NCBI GenBank assembly: GCA_016218575.1
Contig: JACRDN010000018.1
Span: forward strand, 1 to 46,705
Origin: Elusimicrobiota bacterium
Lineage (GTDB): Bacteria; Elusimicrobiota; Elusimicrobia; UBA1565; UBA9628
Direction of reading: 5' to 3'
DNA: 46,705 bases
The notes under the pieces were generated by a model. The model was not told the origin of the DNA, did no database searches, and saw only the letters and a program-made list of their open reading frames with translations. Below, piece after piece: positions 15,305-24,001 of this stretch. How positions within the stretch are numbered: position 1 is the stretch's first letter; the number at the start of each line of letters is the position of its first letter. A program made the position numbers and the translations under genes.

Positions 15305-16743
15305 CCTTCCTTTGGCTTGTTCCTTTCGCGGGGGCAATCGCCACGGCCTTGTCAGGCGTGGCCTCGGAGCGCGGGCCGCGGCGTATGTCTCTTTTATTCG
15401 CGGCCCTGAGCTTGGCAGCGGTTCTGGCCCTCCCCTGGGGCAGCGGCATCCAGGGGATCTCGGCCTTCGCGGAGCGCGGACCGGCCTGGGCCTTCGGGAT
15501 TCATTATGCTCTGTCCATCGATGGGCTTTCCTGGTGCTTGTGCCTGCTTAACGCCTTCCTCACGGTGATTTCTTTGTTGGCTTCATGGGGAGAGAAGCGG
15601 GCCTGCGGGTATTGGGCGGCTTTCCTCTTGCTGTCGGCGGCATTAATGGGCGTGTTTCTGGCCGCGGACCTGTTTCTGTTTTACATCTTTTGGGAAGCCG
15701 CGCTCATCCCCATGTTCTTCATCATCGGCCTTTGGGGCTCGGAAGGCCGCAGGCACGCGGCCGTCAAATTCTTCCTATTCACGTTCTTCGGCAGCCTCTT
15801 CCTTCTCGTGGGTTTTCTGGCCTTGGTGACCCAGCATCATCAGGCTCTCGGGGCCTGGACCTGGGAACTGGCGAGCCTGAAGGCCCCGGCATCCGGCCGC
15901 TGGGCCAAGACGATTTTCCTGGCTATGCTCGTGGGCTTCGGGGTCAAGATTCCCCTGGTGCCGCTTCACACCTGGCTTCCCGACGCCCATACCGAGGCGC
16001 CCGCGGCCGGCTCCATGATGCTGGCGGGGGTGATGCTGAAAATGGGGGTTTACGGCTTCCTGCGGATACTTATTCCCCTGTTTCCAGACCTTTCCTGGGA
16101 CTGGCTTCCCGCTCTTGGGGCCTTGGCCGCCGTCAACATCCTTTACGGCGCGGTCTGCGCCATGGCCCAAAGCGACTTGAAGAGGCTGGTGGCTTACTCG
16201 AGCATCGCCCACTTGGGGTTCTGCCTCCTGGGGATATTCTCGAAGACTTCCGAGGGGCTTTCCGGGGGTGCGCTCCAACTGATCAACCATGGACTTACCA
16301 CCGGAGCCCTCTTCCTGATGGTGGGGATTCTCTACGAGCGCTCGCATCGCCGCGGCCTCTCCGACTTCGGGGGCCTGGCCTTGCGTGCTCCCTGGCTCTG
16401 CTTTTTCTTCGGCTTCTCGATCCTGGCGTCGATAGGCCTTCCCGGCTTGAACGGCTTCGTGGGGGAATTCATGGCGCTTCTCGGCATGATTCGCGTCCTG
16501 CCGGCCCTGGCCATAGCGGGTGTTTTTGGGGTGACCTTGGCCGCGGCCTACGCCTTGCCCGCCTACCAAGCCGTGTTTTGGGCCGAGGCCGGGCCGGGCT
16601 CGGCGTCCGGGCGGGTCACCGATCTCGACTTGCGCGAGAAGGGGCTTCTGTGGACTTTGAGCCTTCTCATGCTCGCGATAGGCCTTTATCCCAAGCCTTG
16701 GCTCGATGTCCTGCTTCCAGCGGTACAGGGGATTATCCGATGA
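15295..16743 (+). CDS. nuoM: NADH-quinone oxidoreductase subunit M
   Basis: 482 residues, antiporter-like proton channel. Seen: LFYIFWEAALIPMFFIIGLWG (TM5 Glu), VKIPLVPLHTWLPDAHTEAPAAGSMMLAGVMLKMGVYG (TM7/8), DLKRLVAYSSIAHLG and INHGLTTGALFLMVG. ATG 15295 is chosen because it overlaps the nuoL end by 10 bp and starts directly on a hydrophobic helix. Overlaps nuoN by ATGA. Confidence 0.93.
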   Translation: MALTFLWLVPFAGAIATALSGVASERGPRRMSLLFAALSLAAVLALPWGSGIQGISAFAERGPAWAFGIHYALSIDGLSWCLCLLNAFLTVISLLASWGEKRACGYWAAFLLLSAALMGVFLAADLFLFYIFWEAALIPMFFIIGLWGSEGRRHAAVKFFLFTFFGSLFLLVGFLALVTQHHQALGAWTWELASLKAPASGRWAKTIFLAMLVGFGVKIPLVPLHTWLPDAHTEAPAAGSMMLAGVMLKMGVYGFLRILIPLFPDLSWDWLPALGALAAVNILYGAVCAMAQSDLKRLVAYSSIAHLGFCLLGIFSKTSEGLSGGALQLINHGLTTGALFLMVGILYERSHRRGLSDFGGLALRAPWLCFFFGFSILASIGLPGLNGFVGEFMALLGMIRVLPALAIAGVFGVTLAAAYALPAYQAVFWAEAGPGSASGRVTDLDLREKGLLWTLSLLMLAIGLYPKPWLDVLLPAVQGIIR

Positions 16744-18116
16744 GGCTCTTCATGCTGGGGCCCCAGTTGGTCTTGAGCGCCGGGGTTTTGGGAAGCCTCT
16801 TGACGGGGACGATTTTCCCCGACCCCCAGGCCAACGTCCGGCGCTTCTTGAAGGGACTGGTCGTAGCGGCGATCGCGGCGGCGCTCATGCTGGCCGCGTC
16901 GGGCGTTCCCTCCGAGTTCGGGCCGCTCATTCGCGTCGATGGGATTTCCTTGTCATGGCAAGTCCTGCTTTACGCGGCGGCCCTGCCCCTGGCCTTGATT
17001 TTAGGCGTTTGCGACGAGGTTCCGGCGGCCCTGCTTCTGGCGAGCGTCCTGGGCATGGGGCTCTTGGCCGTGTCCTGGAATTTGTTCATGCTTTTCATAG
17101 GCCTTGAGTTCATGTCCCTTCCGGCCTACCTCCTGGTCTCCCGATCCCGGGGCTCGAATTCCGCCGCTCTCGAGGCTTCGGTCAAATATTTTTTCGCCGG
17201 AAGCCTGGCAGGCGCCCTCTATCTCATGGGGATGGCGCTTTATTACGCCAGCGCCAAGAGCCTGGCCTTGGCCTCGGCTACGGGCCGCTTGGCCGATGCC
17301 AGCCTGGTCCTAATGGGAGCGGCGGCCCTGTTCAAGCTGGGTGCCGTACCTTTCCATTTTTGGCTGGCGGACGTGTACGAGGGCTCCGACCCGGAGCTCG
17401 CGGGGTTTCTCTCCACCGCCATGAAGTCCGCGGCCGTCCTATTCCTGATGCGCCTTGCGGCCCTGGCGCCGCATTCGACATTGGCGCGCGCGTTGCCTTG
17501 GGCGGCGGCTTTGACGATGCTCGCCGGGGCGCTCCTGGCCTTGCGCCAGGAAAACCTGCAGAGGCTCTTGGCCTACTCCTCCATAGCCCATGCCGGCAAC
17601 GTTCTCCTTGGAGTCGGGTGCTGGGCGGCCCAGGGAGCGCTCCATTCCCAGGCCCTTGCGGTCTTCTTCTACCTGGCGGCCTACGCCTTCATGAGCAACG
17701 GGGCTTTCCTTTGGCTCAAGGCCTCCGGGATTTCCACCCGCCGTGAGCTCATCGGCTACGCGCGCCGAGATCCCCTTTCGGCGGGAGCCTTCGCGGCCTT
17801 GCTCCTGGCCTTGGCCGGGGTGCCGCCCGGGGCCGGGTTTTTGGCCAAGCTCCTGATATTCTGGGAGGCGTTGAAAACAGGCCTCTATATCCCGCTCGTC
17901 TGCGCCGGGTTGTCGGCCTTGATCGCGATGGGGTACTATCTGTCTTTGGTGAGGGATATGTATTTTGAAGAAGAGTCGGGGACGGGCTCCTCAAGCCCGT
18001 CTTCCCCAGGGGGAACGTTGGCGAGGACTTTGGCATTGGCATGCGCGCTCCCTTCGGCTGTTCTTGGTTTGATGCCCTGGATACTTGATTTCCTGGCAAG
18101 GGGGCTGGCCCGCTGA
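16740..18116 (+). CDS. nuoN: NADH-quinone oxidoreductase subunit N
   Basis: 458 residues, third antiporter-like subunit. Seen: LFIGLEFMSLPAYLLV (TM5 Glu), ASVKYFFAGSLAGALYLMG, FKLGAVPFHFWLADVYEGSDPELAGFLSTAMKSAA (TM7/8) and LQRLLAYSSIAHAG. The DVYEGSDPELAGF loop has D-E where most NuoN have APT.V. Start ATG 16740 overlaps the nuoM stop. A long open frame upstream in this frame is antiframe nuoM. Confidence 0.92.
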   Translation: MRLFMLGPQLVLSAGVLGSLLTGTIFPDPQANVRRFLKGLVVAAIAAALMLAASGVPSEFGPLIRVDGISLSWQVLLYAAALPLALILGVCDEVPAALLLASVLGMGLLAVSWNLFMLFIGLEFMSLPAYLLVSRSRGSNSAALEASVKYFFAGSLAGALYLMGMALYYASAKSLALASATGRLADASLVLMGAAALFKLGAVPFHFWLADVYEGSDPELAGFLSTAMKSAAVLFLMRLAALAPHSTLARALPWAAALTMLAGALLALRQENLQRLLAYSSIAHAGNVLLGVGCWAAQGALHSQALAVFFYLAAYAFMSNGAFLWLKASGISTRRELIGYARRDPLSAGAFAALLLALAGVPPGAGFLAKLLIFWEALKTGLYIPLVCAGLSALIAMGYYLSLVRDMYFEEESGTGSSSPSSPGGTLARTLALACALPSAVLGLMPWILDFLARGLAR

Positions 18117-18117
18117 G

Positions 18118-18471
18118 ATGAACGCCGTCGCCTTCCTCTTCAATTTGATCCTGGTCTCGGTCTTGATCACGGTATTGCTCAAGGCTGGGTCCTGGCTCGG
18201 GCCGCGCCCGGCCCATCAGGGAGACGCGGATATGCCCTACGAGACCGGGATGCCGCCGATCGAGGCGGCTGTCGGGAAAATGTCCGTGCTTTTTTATCGC
18301 TTCGCCGTGCTGTTCGTGGTATTCGACGTGGATCTGGCCTTTCTCCTGCCCTGGGCCCTCAATCGGCCCTTTTTTGGCCTAGGCCAGCTCCTGGTCCTGA
18401 CCTCCTTCGTGGGGCTCCTGGGCCTCATGCTCTCCTATTTCTGGCGCAAGGGAGTCCTGGAATGCCGGTAG
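18118..18471 (+). CDS. nuoA: NADH-quinone oxidoreductase subunit A
   Basis: 117 residues, three helices. The conserved loop before helix 2 is MPYETGMPPIEAA, equivalent to the family's Y/FE(C/S)G; the loop Cys is Thr here. FVVFDVDLAFLLPWA is the hallmark helix-2 motif with its acidic pair. ATG 18118 follows the nuoN stop by one base; the upstream in-frame ATG at 18085 lies inside nuoN. Overlaps nuoB by 10 bp. Confidence 0.92.
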   Translation: MNAVAFLFNLILVSVLITVLLKAGSWLGPRPAHQGDADMPYETGMPPIEAAVGKMSVLFYRFAVLFVVFDVDLAFLLPWALNRPFFGLGQLLVLTSFVGLLGLMLSYFWRKGVLECR

Positions 18472-18938
18472 ACGATTTCGCTCCCGCGGGCACGCTCACG
18501 ACCCAGCTTGACGCGGCCCTGGGCTGGGCGCGCAAGTATTCCATCTTTCAATATCCCTTCGTGACCGCCTGCTGCGGCATGGAGTATATGTCCACCGCGG
18601 CCTCGCATTACGACATGGACCGCTTCGGTGCGGGGTTTCCGCGCTTCTCTCCGCGTCAGGCAGACGTCTTGATGGTGGTGGGTACCATAAGCCACAAGAT
18701 CGCCCCGGTCTTGAGGCGCATCTACGACCAGATGGCCGCTCCCAAGTGGGTGGTGGCCTTTGGGGTGTGCACCTGCACTGGAGGTTTTTACAACGACTAT
18801 GCCACGGTGCAGGGCATAGACACGATTCTTCCCGTGGACCTCTACATCCCGGGCTGCCCGCCTCGGCCCGAGACGGTCCTGCAGGGGCTCATTCTCCTCC
18901 AGGAGAAAATCCAGAGGCAGGGCAGGCGGGGGGCTTAA
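18462..18938 (+). CDS. nuoB: NADH-quinone oxidoreductase subunit B
   Basis: 158 residues, hydrophilic subunit that carries the terminal 4Fe-4S cluster N2 next to the quinone site. All four ligands are visible: the adjacent pair in TACCGMEYM, GVCTCTGGFY and IPGCPPRPE. The GVCTCTGG loop has an extra Cys compared with the common GxCASSGG. Ends TAA, directly followed by the nuoC ATG. Confidence 0.95.
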   Translation: MPVDDFAPAGTLTTQLDAALGWARKYSIFQYPFVTACCGMEYMSTAASHYDMDRFGAGFPRFSPRQADVLMVVGTISHKIAPVLRRIYDQMAAPKWVVAFGVCTCTGGFYNDYATVQGIDTILPVDLYIPGCPPRPETVLQGLILLQEKIQRQGRRGA

Positions 18939-19418
18939 ATGGAATTCGAGAGCCGCTGGGTGGGGCCGGGACGGGCCTTCGATGTGCTCAAATACCTCAA
19001 GGAGGAGGGATACAACGTTTTAGCGGATCTCTTTGGCGTGGATTATTCCAAGCTGGGACGAGAGCCTCGCTTCGAGGTGGTCTATCGCCTGGCGTGCCTC
19101 AACCCTGACACGGGCTTGGAGGACAAGCCTCGCGTGGAGGTCCATTGCGCGACGGCAGAGGAGCCGGAGCTGCGCTCGGTGGCTTCTCTTTGGCCGGCCG
19201 CGGATTGGCTGGAGCGCGAGGTTTGGGACATGTTCGGAATCCGATTTGTCGACCGCCCCGAGATCAAGCGGATCCTCCTTTACGAGGCGTTCTCGGGGCA
19301 TCCCCTGCGCAAGGATTATCCCATCGCCAAGAGACAGCCCCTCATCGGCCCGCCCGCCGGCGAGGCAGAGAACAACCCGAGCTTCAACAGCCAAAGGCCC
19401 GCGCTCAAGTACGAATGA
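18939..19418 (+). CDS. nuoC: NADH-quinone oxidoreductase subunit C
   Basis: 159 residues, peripheral-arm 30-kDa subunit. Conserved C-terminal segment: LWPAADWLEREVWDMFGIRFVDRPEIKRILL...GHPLRKDYP. It packs against NuoD and NuoB. The start abuts the nuoB stop, and the stop overlaps nuoD (ATGA), so it is separate from NuoD rather than fused. Confidence 0.93.
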   Translation: MEFESRWVGPGRAFDVLKYLKEEGYNVLADLFGVDYSKLGREPRFEVVYRLACLNPDTGLEDKPRVEVHCATAEEPELRSVASLWPAADWLEREVWDMFGIRFVDRPEIKRILLYEAFSGHPLRKDYPIAKRQPLIGPPAGEAENNPSFNSQRPALKYE

Positions 19419-20734
19419 GAACCCAAAAAACCTATATGCTCAACATGGGCCCCGCCCACCCGGCGATGCACGGGGTGGTGAGGCTTATTCTGGAATTGGA
19501 GGGAGAACGCATCGTTTCCACCGACGTCGAGATTGGCTACCTTCACCGGGCTTTCGAGAAGCACGCGGAGTCCGAGACCTGGAACAACGTCGTGCCCTGG
19601 ACGGACCGTTTGAACTACGTCTCTCCCCTCATCAACAATTCGGGCTACTGCCTGGCCGTGGAGAAGCTGGCCGGGATCACGATTCCCGAGAGAGGCCAAT
19701 ACCTGAGAGTGATCGCCTCCGAGCTCTCTCGCGTGACCGACCATCTGACCTGCGTCGGGGCCAGCGCCATGGAGCTCGGCTCCTTCACTGTCTTCCTTTA
19801 TCTTGTCAAGGCTCGGGAGTACCTCTACCAGCTCATCGACAGCTTGACTGGCGCGCGCGTCACCACCTCCTACACCCGGGTGGGCGGGGTCAAGGCCGAC
19901 ATGCCGGCGGATTTTCCCGCGGGTTGCCTCGCGGCCTTCAAGAAAGTCCGAGAGGCCCTTGCCGAATCAGACAAGCTCCTCACCCGCAATAGGATTTTCA
20001 TGGACCGCATGGAGGGAACCGGCGCCATCACCCAGGCAGACGCCTTGGCTTACGGCATAACGGGGCCCTTCCTGCGTTCGACCGGCATCCCCTACGACGT
20101 GCGCCGGGCCCATCCGTATCTCGTCTACGACCGGCTCGACTTCGAGGTCCCGGTGGGCGCCAAGGGGGATAATTTCGACCGCTATCTCGTGCGCCTGGCC
20201 GAGATGGAGCAGAGCCTGCGCTTAGTCGAGCAGTGTTTCAAGAAGATCCCGGACGGGGCGCACAGCCTCGAGCCCTCGGAGATGAAGGACGCCTTCGAGT
20301 TCCAGGACGCGGGCAAGCAGGGCGAGACGGCTCTCTTATCCAAGTACAGAGCCAAGGTGGATCAGACTTTGCAGGGGGCGGGCCGGGAGAGCTTCGGCGC
20401 GGTCAAGGCCGCGGAGCGTTCGGCCGTGCTGCCGCCAAAGGAGGAGACCTACGGCAATATCGAGGGGCTCATGAACCATTTCGAGCTTATCATGTGGAGC
20501 TGGGGGATCAAAATCCCGGCCGGCGAGGGTTATTGCGCCGTCGAGGGGGGAAACGGCGAGCTCGGGTTCCACGTCGTGTCATCGGGAGAAGATCGGCCTT
20601 ACCGCGTGCGCTGCAGGCCTCCTTGCTTTTTCATCATGGCGGCTCTGCCCAAGCTCTTGAATGGCTCCTACGTGGCCGACGTGATCCCCACCTTCGGCTC
20701 CGTGAACATGATCGCGGGAGAGCTGGACCGGTGA
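19415..20734 (+). CDS. nuoD: NADH-quinone oxidoreductase subunit D, with insertion
   Basis: 439 residues; family members are usually near 400. It lines the quinone cavity. Conserved: LNMGPAHPAMHG, VEIGYLHRAFEKHAE, RVTDHLTCVG, MDRMEGTGAIT, GITGPFLRSTGIPYDVRRAHPY and FGSVNMIAGELDR at the end. Between the KKIPDGAHS and LPPKEETYGNIEGLMNHFEL segments there is an extra stretch (about residues 284-338) rich in charged residues, some 45 residues longer than usual. Start ATG 19415 overlaps the nuoC stop. It ends in a GTGA junction with nuoEF. Confidence 0.93.
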   Translation: MRTQKTYMLNMGPAHPAMHGVVRLILELEGERIVSTDVEIGYLHRAFEKHAESETWNNVVPWTDRLNYVSPLINNSGYCLAVEKLAGITIPERGQYLRVIASELSRVTDHLTCVGASAMELGSFTVFLYLVKAREYLYQLIDSLTGARVTTSYTRVGGVKADMPADFPAGCLAAFKKVREALAESDKLLTRNRIFMDRMEGTGAITQADALAYGITGPFLRSTGIPYDVRRAHPYLVYDRLDFEVPVGAKGDNFDRYLVRLAEMEQSLRLVEQCFKKIPDGAHSLEPSEMKDAFEFQDAGKQGETALLSKYRAKVDQTLQGAGRESFGAVKAAERSAVLPPKEETYGNIEGLMNHFELIMWSWGIKIPAGEGYCAVEGGNGELGFHVVSSGEDRPYRVRCRPPCFFIMAALPKLLNGSYVADVIPTFGSVNMIAGELDR

Positions 20735-22497
20735 ACACATCCGAGGCCGCGTTCACATCCGAGCAAGCCGCCGCGCTCAAGGCGTGGGCTTCCTATTACC
20801 CCTACAAGCCCATGGGCCTTCTAGAGGCCCTGCGCCTGGTCCAGGAGTGGAACCTCTGTGTCAAGCCCGAGCATGAGCGCTTCGTGGCCGAGATCTTCGA
20901 TTTGCCGGCCTCGCGCGTGCGCGAGGTGGCCACGTTCTTTCCGTTCTTCACCCAAGAGCCCACGGGCAAGAAGCGCATCGGCCTCTGCCACGGCCTTTCC
21001 TGCGCCATGGCCGGAAGCTCGGCCATGGCCTCTTGCCTTGAGAAGAATTTGGGTGTTCCGCCATTTAAGTCCACGCCTGACGGCCGTTTTAGCTTCGAGG
21101 AAATGGAATGCCTGGGGGCCTGCGACTACGCCCCGGCCCTGCTGGTCAACGAAACCTTGGTCGGAGCCGCGAGCCAGGAGTCCATCGCCGCGTCGCTGGG
21201 CCAGGGGGATATCCCCGATTTCCGGTCCCGCCGCGATCCCGTGGCCCAGGGCTACGAGACCACCCGAATATTGACGAGGCATTTCAATGAAGAGAGGCTT
21301 GCCGAACTGCCGGTGTACCGTTCTTTGGGAGGCTATCAAGGCCTTGAAAAGGCTCTGAGCCTCTCCCGGATTGAACTGATCGAGGAAGTCAAGAAGTCGA
21401 ATCTGCGGGGCCTGGGCGGGGCGGGATTTCCGACGGGGATGAAGTGGGCCACGGTGCCTGCCGATGGAAAGGTTCCGGGCCCCCGCTACGTGGTGGCCAA
21501 TGCCGACGAGTCAGAGCCCGGCTGCTTCAAGGACCGCGTGCTCATCGAACGCTCCCCCCATCAACTTTTGGAGGGCCTCCTTATCGCTGCTTATGCCATC
21601 GGGGCCAAGGACGCCTTCGTCTTCATTCGCGGGGAGTACGGGATCCAGTACCGCGTCTTAAGGAAAGCCGTGGCAGAGGCCGAGAAAGCGGGCCTTGTCG
21701 GCGGCAATATTCTAGGAAAGGAATTTTCCTGCCGGGTCAGGATCATGCGCGGGGCCGGGGCCTATATCTCGGGCCTGGACACGGCACTTCTGGAGAGCAT
21801 GGAAGGCAAGAAGGCATGGCCCCGGCAGCCTCCGCCCTTTCCGACCGTGGCCGGCCTCATGGGCAGGCCCACGGTCGTCAACAACGTGGAGACTCTGTCC
21901 ATGCTGCCCGCAATCGCTTTTAACGGCGGGGAGTGGTTCGCCAAGATCGGCGTCCCCAAATGCGGCGGGACCGCGGTGTACAGCGTGAGCGGCCACGTTG
22001 AGCGGCCGGGGGTCTACGAGTTCCCGATGGGTGCCCCGTTGCGCCGCATACTCGAAGCGGCGGGGGGCGTGCGCGACGGCAAGAAGCTCAAGGCCGTGAT
22101 CCCGGGCGGGGCCTCCACGCCCGTACTCTCCTCCCATGAGATCGACGTGTCCATGGATTTCGAGGGCCTGCGCGGGGTCGGCTCCTTCCTGGGAGCGGGA
22201 GGCGTGATCGTCCTCGATGAGACCGTGAACATGGCGGAGGTCGCCCACAACATCGAGCGCTTCCTCGCCCACGAGTCCTGCGGACAGTGCACTCCCTGCC
22301 GGGAAGGCAGCGAGTGGACGGTGAGGATCTTGGAGCGGATCCTCGCGGGGCGGGGCGTGGGGGGGGATTTGCCCAACCTTCAGCGCATCGGCGAGAATAT
22401 CACCGGCAAGGTCATCTGCGCCCTGGGCGACACGGTCGGGGTCGTGACCCGGGGCTTCATGAAGAAATTCCCCAAGGATTTCGAGAGGCATGGCTAA
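20731..22497 (+). CDS. nuoEF: Fused NADH-quinone oxidoreductase subunits E and F
   Basis: 588 residues from GTG 20731, which overlaps the nuoD stop. Residues 1-160 are NuoE (thioredoxin-like fold): the 2Fe-2S cluster N1a ligands are C86, C91, C127 and C131 (LCHGLSC; ECLGACDYAP). From about 171 the NuoF part starts (RDPVAQGYETTRILTRHF), with the NADH/FMN Gly-rich loop RGLGGAGFPTGMKW (usually RGRGGAGFPTG) and the N3 4Fe-4S ligands C517, C520, C523 (SCGQCTPCREG) and C563 (ICALGD). No stop separates the halves; GTG 21241 could be an internal restart for NuoF. The product is the NADH-oxidising tip of complex I. Overlaps nuoG by 8 bp. Confidence 0.93.
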   Translation: MNTSEAAFTSEQAAALKAWASYYPYKPMGLLEALRLVQEWNLCVKPEHERFVAEIFDLPASRVREVATFFPFFTQEPTGKKRIGLCHGLSCAMAGSSAMASCLEKNLGVPPFKSTPDGRFSFEEMECLGACDYAPALLVNETLVGAASQESIAASLGQGDIPDFRSRRDPVAQGYETTRILTRHFNEERLAELPVYRSLGGYQGLEKALSLSRIELIEEVKKSNLRGLGGAGFPTGMKWATVPADGKVPGPRYVVANADESEPGCFKDRVLIERSPHQLLEGLLIAAYAIGAKDAFVFIRGEYGIQYRVLRKAVAEAEKAGLVGGNILGKEFSCRVRIMRGAGAYISGLDTALLESMEGKKAWPRQPPPFPTVAGLMGRPTVVNNVETLSMLPAIAFNGGEWFAKIGVPKCGGTAVYSVSGHVERPGVYEFPMGAPLRRILEAAGGVRDGKKLKAVIPGGASTPVLSSHEIDVSMDFEGLRGVGSFLGAGGVIVLDETVNMAEVAHNIERFLAHESCGQCTPCREGSEWTVRILERILAGRGVGGDLPNLQRIGENITGKVICALGDTVGVVTRGFMKKFPKDFERHG

Positions 22498-24001
22498 ATT
22501 CACCTTGAACGGCAAGCCCGTGGAGGCTCCCGAGGGAACGTTGGTCTTGGAGGCCGCCAAGAAGGCCGGCGTCGAGATCCCGCATTACTGCTACCACCCG
22601 GCCCTGGGCAACCCCGGCAACTGCCGCCTATGCGTGGTGGAGGTGGAGGGCGCGCCCAAGCCCATGGTTTCCTGCCGCCTGCCGGTCAAGGATGGCCTCG
22701 TGGTGAAAAGCGATTCCGAGGCTGCTCGCCGCGCGCAGTCGGCCTCGCTCGAGTTCCACCTCGTGAACCACCCGCTGGATTGCCCGGTCTGCGACCAGAG
22801 CGGGGAATGCGGCCTGCAGGACTATTACATGAAGATCGGCCGCTACCAAAGCCAGGTGCGAGAGGATAAGCTCCACAAGGGCAAGCGCATGCCCATCGGC
22901 CCCCACGTGATGCTCGACCAGGAGCGCTGCGTTCTTTGCACCCGCTGCACGCGCTTCGTGGATCAGGTGACTGGCACCCGCGAACTCGGGATTTTCGGCC
23001 GCGGCCATATGGAGCGCGTGGACCTCATCCCCGGCATGGCCTTGGACAACGCTTATTCCGGGAACGTCGTGGACATCTGCCCGGTCGGGGCCCTCACGGA
23101 GCGTGATTTTCGCTACAAGGTTCGGGTATGGTACCTGGAAGAGACCGACACTATTTGCCCCGGCTGCGCGCGGGGCTGCAACATCTCGCTTCACACCAAC
23201 ACCCAGAGGACCTGGCACAACGAGGGGCGCCGGGCCGCGCGCATCAAGCCCCGCCACAACCCCGAGGTCAACGGCTACTGGATTTGCGACGAGGGCCGCT
23301 ACGGCTACAAAAGCCTGGATCAAGACCGTCTGGGCCGCGTCATTAGGCTCAAACCCCGACAGGAACTATCCTGGGAGAGGGCTTTGGACGAGGTGGCCGC
23401 GGCCCTGAAAAATGGTTTCAAGGCCAAGGGTCCGGAGGGGCTTGCCGTGATCGCCTCGGGGGCCTTTTCCAACGAGGATTGGGCCGCCATGAAGAGGCTA
23501 TTTTGCGACGTGCTGGGGGTGCGCCGCTTCCTATTTTCCCCGGAGCCCGACCAGGTCGGGGAGGAGGACGGGCTCCTGCGCCGCCGCGAGAAAGTGCCCA
23601 ACCTCAAAGGGGGGGAGGCCTTCGGCTTCGGGACCGAGATCCCATCTAAGTCCTGGGAGTCCTTGGCTCGGGAGATAGAGGCAGGCCTGGTTTGGGGCCT
23701 CTACATCGTGGACCGGGACGCGGCCAAGGTGTGGAAGGACAAAGCCGCCGGGCTTTTCTCGCGCCTTGACCTCGCAGTTTTTCAGGGCTCATGTAAAGGA
23801 AAGACCGGTGATCTGACCCATTACCGCCTGCCCGCCACGGCCTACGCGGAGGAGGACGGCCATTTCACGAATTTCGAGGGCAAGACCCAATTCTACCGCA
23901 AGGCCTTGGAGCCGTTGGGCCAAGCGCGAACGGATTGGCGCATTTTTTCCGAGCTCGGCGAGCGCCTGACCCAAAGCGCGCCGCTGGAGGCGGCGCCGTG
24001 A
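22490..24001 (+). CDS. nuoG: NADH-quinone oxidoreductase subunit G, short form
   Basis: 503 residues; most NuoG are 680-900. Cluster sites in order: 2Fe-2S N1b (C34, C45, C48, C62), His-ligated 4Fe-4S N5 (H94, C98, C101, C107), N4 (CVLCTRC... and DICPVGAL) and an extra N7-type 4Fe-4S (CPGCARGC...YWICDEG). The molybdopterin-oxidoreductase-like domain is strongly shortened but keeps ATAYAEEDGHFTNFEGKTQ, a family landmark. So all electron-transfer clusters are present, while the non-catalytic C-terminal domain is reduced. The stop overlaps the GTG of nuoH. Confidence 0.93.
   Translation: MAKFTLNGKPVEAPEGTLVLEAAKKAGVEIPHYCYHPALGNPGNCRLCVVEVEGAPKPMVSCRLPVKDGLVVKSDSEAARRAQSASLEFHLVNHPLDCPVCDQSGECGLQDYYMKIGRYQSQVREDKLHKGKRMPIGPHVMLDQERCVLCTRCTRFVDQVTGTRELGIFGRGHMERVDLIPGMALDNAYSGNVVDICPVGALTERDFRYKVRVWYLEETDTICPGCARGCNISLHTNTQRTWHNEGRRAARIKPRHNPEVNGYWICDEGRYGYKSLDQDRLGRVIRLKPRQELSWERALDEVAAALKNGFKAKGPEGLAVIASGAFSNEDWAAMKRLFCDVLGVRRFLFSPEPDQVGEEDGLLRRREKVPNLKGGEAFGFGTEIPSKSWESLAREIEAGLVWGLYIVDRDAAKVWKDKAAGLFSRLDLAVFQGSCKGKTGDLTHYRLPATAYAEEDGHFTNFEGKTQFYRKALEPLGQARTDWRIFSELGERLTQSAPLEAAP

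Noticed and set aside
15585-16739. Long in-frame extension upstream of nuoN
   Set aside because: It is out-of-frame nuoM; nuoN starts cleanly at the ATGA overlap at 16740.
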